From assembly GCA_015680685.1 (NCBI GenBank), contig MNCI01006913.1, positions 99,403 through 134,892 on the forward strand: a stretch of DNA of 35,490 nt. The letters are read 5' to 3'. Source of the DNA: Gnetum montanum. Taxonomy: Eukaryota; Streptophyta; Gnetopsida; Gnetales; Gnetaceae. Both the position numbers and the translations under genes were made by a program. The notes below the pieces were generated by a model. That model made no database searches. It saw only the letters and a list, made by a program, of their open reading frames with translations, and was not told the origin of the DNA. Positions 18,366 to 28,867 of the stretch are shown here, one piece after another. Each line of letters starts with the position of its first letter. Positions within the stretch are counted from its first letter, which is position 1.

Positions 18366-20650
18366 ATGAATCCTGCAGTTCCCACCTTGAACTTGGAGGC
18401 ATTCCACTTTGTTCCACACATGGAAAATCTTGAGCGACCGCCCAGCCCAACGCGGGTACTACGGCAGTCTCTTAGACTACAACATTAGTCGCCTGAACGT
18501 CTGCCTCATGACAAAGAGTGATATAACTTCTTATGTGCCAAGATCTAAGAAAATATTCCATTGTATTGTAACAAACTTTAGGAAAAATGTAGCTTTGAAA
18601 TCATTCACCGGAACGGAAGGGAGTTCCTTTCCACTTTTGATACCACTATCCCACTTACCGAAACTTTCCAATGGCTTTTAGCCCAACTTCTATAATTGAG
18701 TAAGTCAAGAGAATGGGAGATAGTGTCCCACTATAATGAACCTTTTCATGATGGGAAAGAGGAGTTAGACTCCCAGTTTAATGGTGGAGGTCTAGTCTAC
18801 ACCATAATAACTCTGTCCACCTCTATCTTCCGTTCGCACCAACTACAATCTTTCACCTCTTTTGCTACTGTCATGACATTGCCATAGCCTAAACCCTCCT
18901 TGGTAATGGGTAGCCTAAACCCTAAACCCTAAACCTAAACCTCATTTCCTGTTGTCCTCCCTTCCTATTCTGTCCAAGTCCTACACCCAACATTTGTGAT
19001 GCCTACATTGCCATATGTGCACACCATGTCTACATCACAACTGCATATAAGTCTTGTTTTTGTTCCCTCTTCTATACCCATTCCACCATCAGCAGCAGGC
19101 CCAACCTCAACCATGTGGTGGATGACAACGAATTCTTTTCCTACCATCCAAATGTCTCACATGCCATAATACACACATCCCCAAACATACCAAGTTTCAC
19201 ATGCAATGAAACTAAACATGGGGTTGTGGGCCACCACAGCAATTGGGCAGGTAACCATCCCAACGACGCCACCAATGGTAGCTACCCTAATAGCACCACC
19301 CACTGGGTTGTGGGCTACTCAAACAACACCACTAGCAAGAGATGTTCTGATAGCACCCCCAATGGGACTGGCAGCTACACCAATAGCACCACCAATGATG
19401 GCTACTCCAGTAGCTTCACAACCCCCTGTAACACCCTCAGGATTGGACCAAGCCTTTCAGATCATCTAGACCCTCACCAAAGAAATTAAACAACTCAAAG
19501 CCTCTGATTCTGAAATCGTTCAAGTCATGGACTTCTACTAAGATGACCCAATCAATCTAGTTGTTCCCGTGCTTACATTGCCCCCTAGGGTACAACTTCC
19601 TAAGTTTACAAAATAGAATGGGAAAGGCAATCTGAATGNCACCTATTTACTTTCAGGTTTGAATCCTTATCACTACAACTATGGCCTTATGCCATCATTC
19701 GTGTTTTCACCACGTCCCTAACAGGCAAGGCCTTAGACTGGTACTACATGCTTCCTTGCCCTTCTATCTCAACATTAGAAGAACTATTAAGCTAGTTTGT
19801 AACTCGTTTCAAGTATAACTTGAAGTTGAAAGTCACTTTAGATTAGCTTATGAGCATTAAACAAGAGCCATTAGAATTTGTACAAAAGTTCATACAACCT
19901 TGGAGTGGTACCCTAAACGAAATACGTGAACCAATTTCCGAGGCCCACTAGCTAGCTATTTTCAAAGGAGCAGTAAATGATTTTATCAAATCCAAACTAT
20001 AGTATTTGGCTCCACATTTCCTTAGCCAAGCGTTTGCTCAAACTAAAAGCATTCAGGATGTGGTAGAGGCTAGTAGAGATCTAGCCTACGTAGCCTATAA
20101 AAACACACATACAAAGAAAGACAAGGAGAAAGGAAAGGCCATAGTAACCATGGTGGCCACTATGGCTAATGAGATCAAGTCCAACAATAGTAAAAAGACT
20201 ACCACAACATCTAAAACCTCCACTAACACAACACCTGGCTCCAGTAGCATTAGTCAACCCTCAGCATTAATACCCATAGTGCAAACTTTGCCAAGGCCAA
20301 ATTTTGAATGCAAGGATCACTCAAAATATACCCTATTACCAATTAAGCCTTCGGAGCTTTTGAGTCAATTGTTAGGAGCTGGGTGTATCCAACATAAACA
20401 GATATTAGAGGAGGCCTTTAAGCATCACCAAAGGTACTGTGAAGTCCTTTGAGACCTCTCCTTGGCTATACCTAATGAACCACTAGTACCTAGGAACTTC
20501 AAGCTAGAGTGTTTTTGTAATTATCATCAATTGTGTGGACATGATATAGATTATTTCTTGGCATTGAAAGATGATATCTAGCAAATGATCGATTTGGGTA
20601 AGTTGGTTGTGGATGAGAGCAGTCCTATTTGACCTAAAAACCAATCAATG
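18366..20650 (+). pseudogene. Gag of element X
   Basis: Start chosen at 18366 (ATG AAT CCT), the first Met after the leader, matching Y's start at 29194. N-terminal part reads NPAVPTLNLEAFHFVPHMEN and later NGREFLSTFDTTIPLTETFQ, parallel to Y (GGREFIPSAFDIIPLSEHHH). Low-complexity middle (19115-19470). Core 19500-20100: VQVMDFY, WPYAIIRVFTTSLTGKALDW, FVTRFKYNLKLK, SIKQEPLEFVQKFI, then the open frame 20006-20452 with a Ser/Thr/Lys linker and YTLLPIKPSELLSQLLGAG. Zinc motif near 20510: CNYHQLCGHDIDYF, CX2HX4H with the last Cys now Phe. More than ten stops or shifts. One N (19639) sits at a frameshift. Confidence 0.8.
18888..18941 (+). repeat. Telomere-like CCCTAAA tract inside element X gag
   Basis: CCTAAACCCT at 18888-18897, then about four tandem heptamers at 18914-18941 (CCTAAAC CCTAAAC CCTAAA CCTAAAC). 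This is the common plant telomere repeat. Y has nothing similar at the matching gag position, so it was gained by X, perhaps as filler at a repaired break. Confidence 0.7.
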
Positions 20651-21219
20651 AATGTTTACAAAGATCCTTTGAATGCTAATAATGTAGGTTACACTATCAA
20701 TGCCATTGGCATTGACGATAACAAAGAATCACAACATAAACCATTCATGGTACATGTATCCCTTGCAATGCTGAAGCTTCAACAATAACTAGGTTGCAAA
20801 CCCCCTTTGTCGTTAGGGCCGCTCCACAAACATCCGTTGCACCTCTTGTGCTTGCAACTGCATTGCATTCATCTACAACAACACAGGCATTGTTTGTTAT
20901 TAGGGTGATAAAGCATGTGAGTTCCCCTACTATTCAAAGTTAAGTGACGAGCACTGTGTCTCAACCTCCTCATCTAAGGAAACTTGAAGAATGTCTAGTA
21001 GATAAGTTGGCTAGAGAACGCAATGCGTTGGACCCTCCTAAGCCCACCTCCTTGTCTGCAATTCCCATGACATCTTCATCATCAGCCATTGGTGGCAACA
21101 CACACATGAAACCATCATCCCATGATTCAAAAAAGCTTATTATCCAACCTGAAGCCACTCCCCCTCAGGAGATTCATCTTCTAGGGCTCATAGAAGAAGA
21201 AAAATTTAGCAAATAATTA
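20651..21219 (+). other. Degraded gag-protease spacer of element X
   Basis: Follows the zinc motif and the KNQSMNVYKDPLNANNVGYTINAI reading, which Y repeats as QNQSMGF, KDPLNTNDAPYVINTI near 31400-31460. Pro/Ser/Thr-rich open frame 20944-21216 (PPHLRKLEECLVDKLARERN). No domain recognised; probably a spacer inside the gag-pol reading. Confidence 0.5.
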
Positions 21220-22133
21220 GACAGTGTACAAGACTTCCTAAATGCACTTTCACAAGTTAAATAGGCCTTGAAACAAAAGAATATAACATTAAGCTTGCAC
21301 AACTTAATAATGACCTCTACGGTGCATCATGAGGCTTTGGTTCACATGTTAGCATTTATTTTTGTCAGTGAAAACATACTAGCTAAAGAGAAAGCTATCC
21401 ATGACGTTATGCTTTCCTTTGTGGTTGAAGAACTGTGACCAACCCATTTAACATTTCATGAAAATGCCATGAAAGATGACCCTAAGAAGGATCAAGTGGC
21501 TACCATCCCCATGTTTATCAAAATTTAGGTAGGTCAGTATAAGATTTGTAGAGTACATGTCAATGACGGGGCTACCACCAATGTGAAACCATTTCCCATA
21601 GTGGACAAATTGGGCCTGGTGGATCAAATCAAGCCCACAAAAACCTCATATTTAAAGTCATTCAATGGGGCATGTGTTGTGGTTAAGGGTATTGTTACCA
21701 TTAACTTCGTAATAGGGGACTAGTTTCCCACTAGCACAATATTTATTATGGTAGAGGAGATGCTTGAGTTAACCTGATCTTGGGAAGATCATGGTTAGCC
21801 CAACTAAGAGCTATCTCCTCATCCATACACTAAGAGATCCACTTACCCTATGTGGGTGGAGAGGTGGTGATCTTTGGTGATGAAGTAGCTCCCCGAGCCA
21901 TAAACAATATAGATGTGGAGAAAGGATCAGAGATAGAAATATCTGAAAACAAATCACCCATTCATGCTAAAATTTCATGTTTGACAAATGAGCCACCCAA
22001 AACTGTTGACTTAGATGAAGAAACCATGTGGGCCAAATTGCCCTTCCAAACGGTAGATGATAGCATAGAAGAATACCACTACAAGGCTTCTCAAGCCTAT
22101 GCCTTGTCTAACCCACATCGGATTAGGAAATGA
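21220..22133 (+). pseudogene. Pre-protease linker and aspartic protease of element X
   Basis: Linker: ALSQVK, TAG, ALKQKNITLSLHNLIMTST, VHHEALVHMLAF. It corresponds to the segment just before the protease in Tat elements, and Y has it as QVTQALKQKNTSLSLYDLVM. Protease from 21553: VHVNDGATTNVKPFPIVDKLG. The active-site Asp is Asn (Y reads VHVDDGAAMN), so it could not cut. SYLKSFNGA, VKGIVTINFVIGD and FIMVEEML follow the family order. A final open frame, 21852-22133 (GGEVVIFGDEV, AKLPFQTVDDSIEEYHYKAS), lies where the protease-RT linker of Tat elements lies. RT does not follow. Confidence 0.75.
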
Positions 22134-22259
22134 TTGCATGATTAAAGTTTACCTCCACTTTACTTTAATAAATTTTATACTTCTGTTTGCATGATTTCCA
22201 TTTTGCATTAAGTTTTCTGTTTGCATTGTCTCTGCCATTGGCATTAGTTAAAGTAATTA
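22134..22259 (+). other. Deletion joint region of element X
   Basis: AT-rich sequence directly after the last pol codon (TGA at 22131-22133) and before the tandem repeats. RT, RNase H and integrase, which should lie here in a Tat element, are gone. No flanking microhomology can be named without an intact relative. Confidence 0.5.
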
Positions 22260-22560
22260 CGGCTCAAAATGGCCTTAAACTATTTCCACGACCCACCAAG
22301 GCCTAAAACTAGCAATCCCACTCTCAAAAATTACATTACGTATAGTCTAGAATGGCCTTAAACTACTGCCACGGCTTGCTAAGGTCTAAAACTAGAAACA
22401 CCACTTTCAAAGATTAAATCACATATGGCCCAAAATAGCCTAAAACTAGCAATGACTCGAAATGGCTTAAAACTAGTGATGGCTTGAAATGGCCTAAAAC
22501 TAGCAATGGCCCAAACTAGCTTAAAATCAGCGATGGCTTGAAATGAACTTAAACTAGAGC
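22260..22560 (+). repeat. Post-pol tandem repeats of element X
   Basis: About nine degenerate copies with core AATGGCCTTAAACTAG or AATGGCCTAAAACTAGCAATGG. The last six are spaced about 30 bp, the first ones further apart. Hypervariable 3' regions with such repeats are known in Tat-lineage elements and can give rise to satellites. Compare 14190-14345 and 34995-35490. Confidence 0.75.
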
Positions 22561-22771
22561 ATGGAGGCCCATAAGGAGCTCCAGTACATCAACAAACACA
22601 TTAACCAAAAGGAATAAAACAAGTGTCTTAATTTTCATTAAATATAAGTCCATACTTAGAATACATAACAACAAGCATTTCATTTCAAAGAAAAAATTTG
22701 CTAATGGACTATGAGTCTTTGCTGGTATCTTTATCCCCCACCCCACTAGGTCCTACATCCTCACTTGGGTC

Positions 22772-22855
22772 CTGCATAAAGCGAGAATAAAATAATGAGT
22801 CAAATTACAATCACATATCATAAAATAAACTACAATATAGTAAAGCTTCGCTAAC
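22772..22855 (-). other. Intron 4 of the antisense gene (84 nt)
   Basis: Minus strand: CATCTCAG, then GTTAGCG ... T-rich ... TTTATGCAG, then GACCCAAG. Two endings are possible downstream, stop at 22753-22755 or at 22709-22711, depending on the exon 4 frame. Confidence 0.7.
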
Positions 22856-23671
22856 CTGAGATGGGCCTGCATCCATCTCTGGAGGTATTTTGTCTAGGCC
22901 AGTTGCTAAGCATCGAAGTATTTCATCCTCAAGTTGGCCCAATCTTCTTCCCCTAGATCAACACCTACTACAATTTTTCCCTTCTCCACAGTCGTCCATG
23001 TAGGCGGTTTTGGAGAGAATGTGGCAGTAGTGGTCTCCCTAGAAGGCAAGGTCATCTCACTCTTGGGAAATTAACTCACCACCACATGTTCATAAATTTT
23101 TTGTAGTCCTTGGTAGCACCAATTACATCAAGAAATAGCTCATGAGTATGCAATTCAATAGAAGCATATTAGTATTTTTGATGGTAGGCAACACGTTCTA
23201 CCTTGTACATGTGTTTATGATTTTTCTATGCCTACCCCCATTTATACACCTTGCTGCTGTAATCTTTCCATTCCTATTTTCTTTGGGCTAGTAGATCCAT
23301 TTGCAAGCGTTGTTCAATTATTTCATGGGTAGCCTCATTTTTGCCTCGTACGACCAACCAATATCTCGCATAATCGATTACGGTTGTACACCAACTATTG
23401 TCAAAAGTGTCATGGGCCATCAAGAATTCATTTCATGACTGCAAATCTTCCAACTTAACTTCTTGACTAGCTTTCTCCTTTTCACATTTTTGGACCTATT
23501 TCCAGAGGTCTTCATTAACATGCCTGCACTCCCACAAGGATCATGCTAAGTAAAGGGCACATTTACTTACCTTCTCATATATATCACAAGGCACCTCGGT
23601 TACCTCCAGAGGGAGCTTAAGCATAGCATCAACTTCAACTATCTGTTGTGGATCCCACTTGAGTCAAGAAG

Positions 23672-23759
23672 CTAGTAATCATCCATAAGGAAGCATTAAT
23701 CATTAGATGATAGTAAAAATACAATAATGTAGAGAGCAAACGCTATAATTCAAACGCAC
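23672..23759 (-). other. Intron 3 of the antisense gene (88 nt)
   Basis: Starts GTGCGTTTG, ends GATTACTAG on the minus strand, AT-rich. Phase 1 on both sides, so DPKI and the LKWDPQQ frame are in register. Confidence 0.65.
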
Positions 23760-23900
23760 CTATCTTGGGGTCAATTTGCCTAAAGTGGTCAATCATGTCA
23801 TCAACTATCCCATCCATAGAGGCAAACTTATCTGGCATTTCTATTTATGGCTCTAGGCGAAAGGAAGAAGAAGATTTAGGAACCTTAGTGGTAGTGTTTG

Positions 23901-23984
23901 CTGTACCATAAAAACATGTTAGTATTATGAAGAAGTGGGAGAAGAAAGGGGGAAGTAACATAAATGATAGTGTAAAGCTCATAC
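23901..23984 (-). other. Intron 2 of the antisense gene (84 nt)
   Basis: TTACTAG, GTATGAGC ... TTTATGGTACAG, CAAACACT on the minus strand. Pyrimidine-rich before the acceptor. Phase 1, in register between LIPKGLL and NTTTKVP. Confidence 0.75.
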
Positions 23985-24270
23985 CTAGTAAACCCTTAGG
24001 GATGAGAGTGGGGGGATCGCCCATCAACACATTGTCAAACAAAGCATCAAACTCGCCGGCCCCAAACTGTAGCCCTTATTCCTCAAGTTGACTTAACAGT
24101 GTAGCAGCATCTTCAATTGTCATGTGCCCCTCAGGTGCTAGGGCATACTCTGCAAAAGGTTCATCTTTAACATGGGCCTCCTCGTCTGCAACCAAGGCCT
24201 CTTCTTCTTCTATAGAAGGGGCCCCTGCCTTAGGGGCCAAAGCCTCTTCTTCTTCATCTATTAAACACAT

Positions 24271-24353
24271 CTAAAGTTAGCATGCTAGTCTAACAAAAAA
24301 AAGAGGGGGGAGGGGGTAAGGGGTAGCTAATGAGAAAATTAAACCAAACTCAC
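24271..24353 (-). other. Intron 1 of the antisense gene (83 nt)
   Basis: GTGAGTTTGG donor, long T/C-rich tract (CCCCTCCCCCCTCTTTTTT), acceptor AACTTTAG on the minus strand. It keeps register with exon 2 only in the DDLLNSWW frame of exon 1, not in the frame open at 24277-24528. Confidence 0.65.
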
Positions 24354-25231
24354 CAACAAATGTAGGTTGCACTTTATGAAATTTGATCTGTAATCTTTTG
24401 CCTATTTCTTCATTAGTACATGTAGGCTCTTCTACAGGATGAGATTTCTTGCGTTGCAAGTTTGATTTCACTGTTTTAGTAATAAGGTGTTCCCCCCTTA
24501 CTGCATTGCCTGTGTTAGTGGGAGGCACTTGTCCAACGCTATCTTGTGCATAAAAGGGTCATCCCACTCGATCCTTTGTTGTTATCGAAAAAGACTTCCC
24601 AATAGCTTTTGGGGGATCCTAGGATCGAGTGGTGTAGGATACTTGGCAGATCCATGGTTTGGATATCTGGGTGCGATCCTGCAATACCCAGATGCCATTC
24701 TCTCGGACCACCAAGAATTCAACAAGTCGTCGAAGGTAAGCTATAAAATGCTGTCACCAAAAGTGGTTCAAAAATAGGGCACATCCAAGCTTAATTTTTA
24801 ACTTGTAGAACACTTCTAAGGTCATCCATAGTTAGGCAATTGATGCACCCAAGAAACAGGCTTCAAAAATTAAAATTTGGTGTGAAATATGTCTTTTTTG
24901 GCTCACTCATGCTGAGGTCACACTGGCAGCGTGAGTATTGATTACGCCTAAACAAAAGCACTCCAAACACACTTTGAGGACACACCAAGACAAAATCAAC
25001 TCACGATGGGGGCCTTGGTGGAACAGAGATGTCTCAAATAGCCACAAAACCACTCAAATCAACATCCTACAATAGTCAATTTAGAGACCAAGGATTTTCA
25101 AGTGAGCTGAAGTTAATCCCTCTTGATTTTCATTGTGAATTTTCACCATTTGTGGGCTTGCCAAGCTCTTACGCTCTAAATTGTATGTGCCTCCATGAGC
25201 ATAAGCTAGCTTGAGTAAGCTAACACATGTT

Positions 25232-25378
25232 TTAAGATACAATGCACTTGGTCAAAAGCGTAGCTTGCCCACACATGTCCAACTCACACACAACTATCCA
25301 TTGANTTAAGATACAATGCACTTGGTCAAAAGCGTAGCTTGCCCACACATGTCCAACTCACACACAACTGTCCATTGA
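25232..25378 (+). repeat. 73-bp direct duplication joined by a single N
   Basis: 25232-25304 and 25306-25378 are the same 73 bases with one difference, joined by N at 25305. Copies 2 and 3 of the LTR have this segment once. Likely an assembly join that failed to merge an overlap, not biology. Confidence 0.8.
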
Positions 25379-25462
25379 ACATGTGTGACTCAATCTGTTT
25401 TCCTCTCATCTCTCAGCCCTTGATTCCACCCATGAATTTCGCACTCGAGCCTAGTTGAACCT

Positions 25463-25470
25463 TATAAATA
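25463..25470 (+). promoter_or_regulatory. TATA box, Y LTR copy 1
   Basis: CCTTATAAATACG, about 545 nt before the LTR end. Confidence 0.7.
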
Positions 25471-26013
25471 CGTTGTCAATTCACATAAACGGGGGGCAAT
25501 TTTGAAGGTTTACAACTTAGGAAACTCAGACCAGCAATCCTTAGGCACTCGAACACACTTGACTCCTAGCGTCCAAGCACTTTTGAAACACATCACCCCA
25601 AGGCTTGGTGCTTGACCTACCATCCACACATGTAGCTATGCTTTGATTGGTGCACACCCTTTCTAAGCAATACAATACAGTTCATTTTGCCAACCATTAT
25701 ATTGTTTACCTTTTTTTTACATTGAGTTTATGTTTTGTTTGTAATACTGTTATGTATATGCTCTATTTGCATTTTGTACATTTCTGTTTATAGTTCAAAC
25801 ATCAATTATGATAACCCTAGTGCAAGTCGTAGTTTACGCTCAGGAAAGTCCTTGGTTGATTTGCCTGCAAACCATCCAAGGCACTCTGCCTTCGTTTCCT
25901 TTTCCAGCTTGCCCTCATGTGAAGGCAGGGTTAGCTATGCCTATTTGACAATCTTTTGATGTTTGTTTTTCCCTTACAGCCTTACATTAATGATTTAGGT
26001 CAGTACAATAAAT

Positions 26014-26031
26014 TGGCACTAGAAGGAGGAC
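26014..26031 (+). other. PBS, Y module 1
   Basis: TGGCACTAGAAGGAGGAC, six bases after the LTR end; same tRNA type as X at 17913. Confidence 0.75.
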
Positions 26032-26255
26032 CTGAACTGTTTACTGTCCATTAAAACATTGATCACACTACCTATCCAAACGCTGCACAGATGAAGTGCT
26101 GAGACTAAAGACCAACTTGTCTAGCTAGCTTACATACGCTAGCTTGACTTACCCATTCTGTCTCAGATATCTTGCACTGCAGTTAACTCACGTTGCAACT
26201 ACTCACACTATTAGTCACACTACAGTTAACTCACGTTGCATGAGTCCAGCGTGAG
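26032..26255 (+). other. Leader, Y module 1
   Basis: No open frame. Contains repeated CTCACGTTGCA / CTCACACTATTAG / CAGCGTGAG blocks akin to the U3 inverted repeat, and runs directly into LTR copy 2 at GTGAGTCACC. Confidence 0.65.
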
Positions 26256-27432
26256 TCACCAAAAGTGGTTCAAAACAGGGCACATCCAAGCTTAATTTTT
26301 AACTTGCATATCACTTCTAAGGTCATCCACAGTTAGACAATTGATGCACCCAAGAAATAGGCTTTAAATATCAAAATTTAGTGTGAAATATGGCTTTTTT
26401 GGCTTACTCACATTGAGGTCACGCTAGTAGTGTGAGTATTGATTACACCTCGACAAAAGGACTCCAAACACACTCTGAGGACACACCAAGACCAAATCAA
26501 CTCACAATGGAAGCCTTTGTGGAACAGAGATGCCTCAAACAGCTACAAAACCACTCAAATCGACATCTTGAAGCAGTCATTTTAGAGACCAAGGAGTTTC
26601 AAGCAAGTTGTACTTAATCCCTCTTGATTTTCATTATGAATTTTCACCATTTGTGGGCTTGCCAAGCTCTTATGCTCTAAATTGTATGTGCCTCCATGAG
26701 TGTAAGCTAGCTTGAGTAAGCTAACACACATTGTAAGATACAATGCACCTGGTCAAAAACGTAGCTTGCCCACACACATCCAACTCACACAAAACTGTCC
26801 ATTGAACACGTGTTACTCGATCCATTTTCCTCTCATCTCTCAACCCTTGATTTCATCCATGAATTTTGCACTCGAGCGCAGCCAAACCCTATAAATATCC
26901 TATCAATTCACATAAACAGGGGGCAATTTTGAAGGTTGACGGCTTAGGAAAATCAGACCAGCAATCCTTGGGCACTCAGATACACTTGACTCGTAGCTTC
27001 CAAGAACTTCTAAAACGCATCACCCCAGGGCTTAGCGCTTGACCTACCATCCACACGTGTAGCTATGCTTTGATTGGTGCACACCCTTTCTAAGAAATAC
27101 AATATAGTTCATTTTGCTAGCCATTATATTATTTACTTTTTTTTTACATTCAGTTTACATTTTGTTTGCAATACTGTTATGTATACGCTCTATTTGCATT
27201 TCGTACATTTATGTTTACATTTCAAACATCAGTTACGATAACCCCAACGTAAGCTGTAGTTTACGCTCAGGAAAGTCCTTGGTTGATTTGTCTGCAGATC
27301 ATCCAAGGCACTCTACCTTCGTTGCCTTTTCCAGCTTGCCCTCATGCGAAGGCAGGGTTAGCTATGCCTGTTTGATAATCTTTCGGTGCTTTTTTCCCTT
27401 ATAGCCTTACACTGATGATTTAGGTCAGTACA
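26256..27432 (+). repeat. LTR copy 2 of element Y
   Basis: 1177 bp, colinear with copy 1 from TCACCAAAAGTGG to GGTCAGTACA. No target-site or internal-element sequence separates it from leader 1. Confidence 0.85.
26890..26897 (+). promoter_or_regulatory. TATA box, Y LTR copy 2
   Basis: CCCTATAAATATCC, same position within the unit. Confidence 0.7.
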
Positions 27433-27438
27433 GTAAAT

Positions 27439-27456
27439 TAGCACTAGAAGGAGGGC
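27439..27456 (+). other. PBS, Y module 2 (mutated)
   Basis: TAGCACTAGAAGGAGGGC; the TGG start is now TAG, which would weaken tRNA priming. Confidence 0.7.
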
Positions 27457-27680
27457 CTGAACTGTTTACTATCCATTAAAATGTTGATCATGCTACCTGT
27501 CCAAATGCTGCATAGATGAAGTGCCGAGACTAAAGCCTAGCCTATCTAGCTAGCTTACATACAACAACTTAACTTACCCATTCTGTCCCAGATATCTTGC
27601 ACTGTAGTTAACTCACGTTGCAGCTACTCACGCTATTAGTCACACTATAGTTAACTCACGTTGCATGAGTCCAGCTTGAT
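27457..27680 (+). other. Leader, Y module 2
   Basis: Same blocks as leader 1; joins LTR copy 3 at TTGATTCACC. Confidence 0.65.
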
Positions 27681-28843
27681 TCACCAAAAGTGGTTCAAAA
27701 AAAGGCACATCCAAGCTTAATTTTTAACTTGTAGATCACTTCTAAGGTTTTCCACAGTCATGCAATTGATGTACCCATGAAATAGGCTTCAAAAATCAAA
27801 ATTTGATGTGAACTATGTGTTTTTTTGGCTTACTCACGCTGAGGTCACGCTGGCAACGTGAGTACTGATTACGCCTTGACAAAAGCACTCCAAACACACT
27901 CTAAGGACACACCAAGACCAAATCAACTCACAATGGGGGACTTGGTGGAACAAAGATGCCTCAAACAGCCACAAAACCACTCAAATCGACATCCTGCAGT
28001 AGTCAATTTAGAGACTAAGAAGTTTCAAGCGAGCCGAACTTAATCCCTCTTGATTTTCATTTGTGGGCTTGCCAAGCTCTTACACTCTAAATTGTATGTG
28101 CCTCCATGAGTGTAAGCTAGCTTAATTAAGCTAACACACGTTGTATGATACAATGAACTTGGTCAAAAATGTAGCTTGCCCACACACGTCCAACTCACAC
28201 ACAACTGTCCATTGAACACGTGTCACTTGATCTGTTTTCCTCTCATCTCTCGGCTCTTAATTCCACCCATGAAGTTCACACTCGAGCCCAATAGAACCCT
28301 ATAAATACCCTATCAATTCACATAAACGAGGGGAAATTTTGAAGGTTGACGGCTTAGGAAACTCAGACCAACAATCCTTGGGCACTCAGACACACTTGAC
28401 TCCTAGCATCCAAGCACTTCTGAAACACATCACCCTGGGGCTTGGCGCTTGACTTGCCATCGACACATGTAGCTACGCTTTGATTGGTGCACACCCTTTC
28501 TAAGCAATAAAATATAGTTCATTTTTCCAGCCATTATATTGTTTACTTTGTTTTACATTCAGTTTACGTTTTGTTTGCAATACTGTTATGTATACACTCT
28601 ATTTACATTTCGTACATTTCTGTTTACATTTCAAACATCAGTTACGATAACCCCAGTGCAAGTCATAGTTTACACTCAGGAAAGTCCTTTGTTGATTTTC
28701 TTGCAGACCATCCAAGGCACTCTACCTTCGTTTCCCTTTCCAGCTTGCCCTCATGCGAAGGCAGGGTCAGCTGTGCCTGTCTGACAATCTTTTGGTGTTT
28801 GTTTTTCCCTTACAGCCTTACACAGACGATTTAGATTAGTACA
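27681..28843 (+). repeat. LTR copy 3 of element Y
   Basis: 1163 bp; lacks a short stretch near 28055 present in copies 1 and 2. U3 has CTCACGCTGAGGTCACGCTGG at about 27834, the clearest form of the motif. This is the copy next to gag. Confidence 0.85.
28300..28307 (+). promoter_or_regulatory. TATA box, Y LTR copy 3
   Basis: CCCTATAAATACCC, about 890 nt before the gag start. Confidence 0.7.
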
Positions 28844-28849
28844 GTAAAT

Positions 28850-28867
28850 TGGTACTAGAAGGAGGAC
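28850..28867 (+). other. PBS, Y module 3
   Basis: TGGTACTAGAAGGAGGAC, one transition from module 1. Confidence 0.75.

Larger units (their letters stand above)
22709..24750 (-). pseudogene. Spliced antisense gene (extra ORF) in element X
   Basis: A decayed multi-exon coding region opposite to gag-pol. Exon 1 (24354 to beyond 24750): in one frame DDLLNSWWSERMASGY and WDDPFMHKIALDK; a second frame is open for 83 codons (24277-24528). Exon 2 (23985-24270): acidic Glu/Ala-rich start, then EFDALFDNVLMGDPPTLIPK. Exon 3 (23760-23900): MPDKFASMDGIVDD, MIDHFRQIDPKI. Exon 4 (22856-23671): WDPQQIVEVDAMLKL, HDTFDNSWCTTVIDYARYW, THEIIEQRLQMDLL, then SPKPPTWTTVEKGKIVVGVD. Last exon 22709-22771. About twelve stops and one or two frameshifts. 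Product unrecognised; charged and helical-looking. Tat elements are known to carry antisense extra ORFs after pol. The 5' end is cut by element Y. Confidence 0.7.
15666..24751 (+). mobile_element. Element X: Tat/Ogre-like element with antisense gene, pol deleted
   Basis: Plus strand: 5' LTR (about 15666-17907), PBS 17913, gag from 18366, gag-protease linker and protease (21220-22133), tandem repeats (22260-22560), then a spliced gene on the opposite strand (22709-24750). RT, RNase H and integrase are missing between 22133 and 22260, an internal deletion. The 3' LTR is not present before element Y begins at 24752, so Y seems to have inserted in the antisense gene. Non-autonomous and dead. Confidence 0.75.
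24752..26007 (+). repeat. LTR copy 1 of element Y
   Basis: 1256 bp including a 74-bp artefact-like duplication around an N (25305). Starts TGTCACCAAAAGTGG, ends GGTCAGTACA. U3 inverted repeat: CTCATGCTG (24906-24914) with CAGCGTGAG (24927-24935). TATA 25463. Confidence 0.85.

Noticed and set aside
18409-18887. Two plus-strand open frames (18409-18681, 18696-18887) as separate genes
   Set aside because: The first is a shifted reading of the X gag N-terminal region; comparison with Y supports the frame from 18366. The second is part of the same broken gag.
18888-18941. A real chromosome end
   Set aside because: Only a few heptamers, inside gag sequence, with coding remnants continuing on both sides.
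20970-21158. Minus-strand frame opposite the X gag-protease spacer
   Set aside because: Complement of the better supported plus-strand Pro/Ser-rich reading; no splice signals or family features.
23086-23104. An extra short intron at GTGAGTTAATTTCCCAAG in antisense exon 4
   Set aside because: 18 nt is too short for a plant intron; a small frameshift explains the change of frame.
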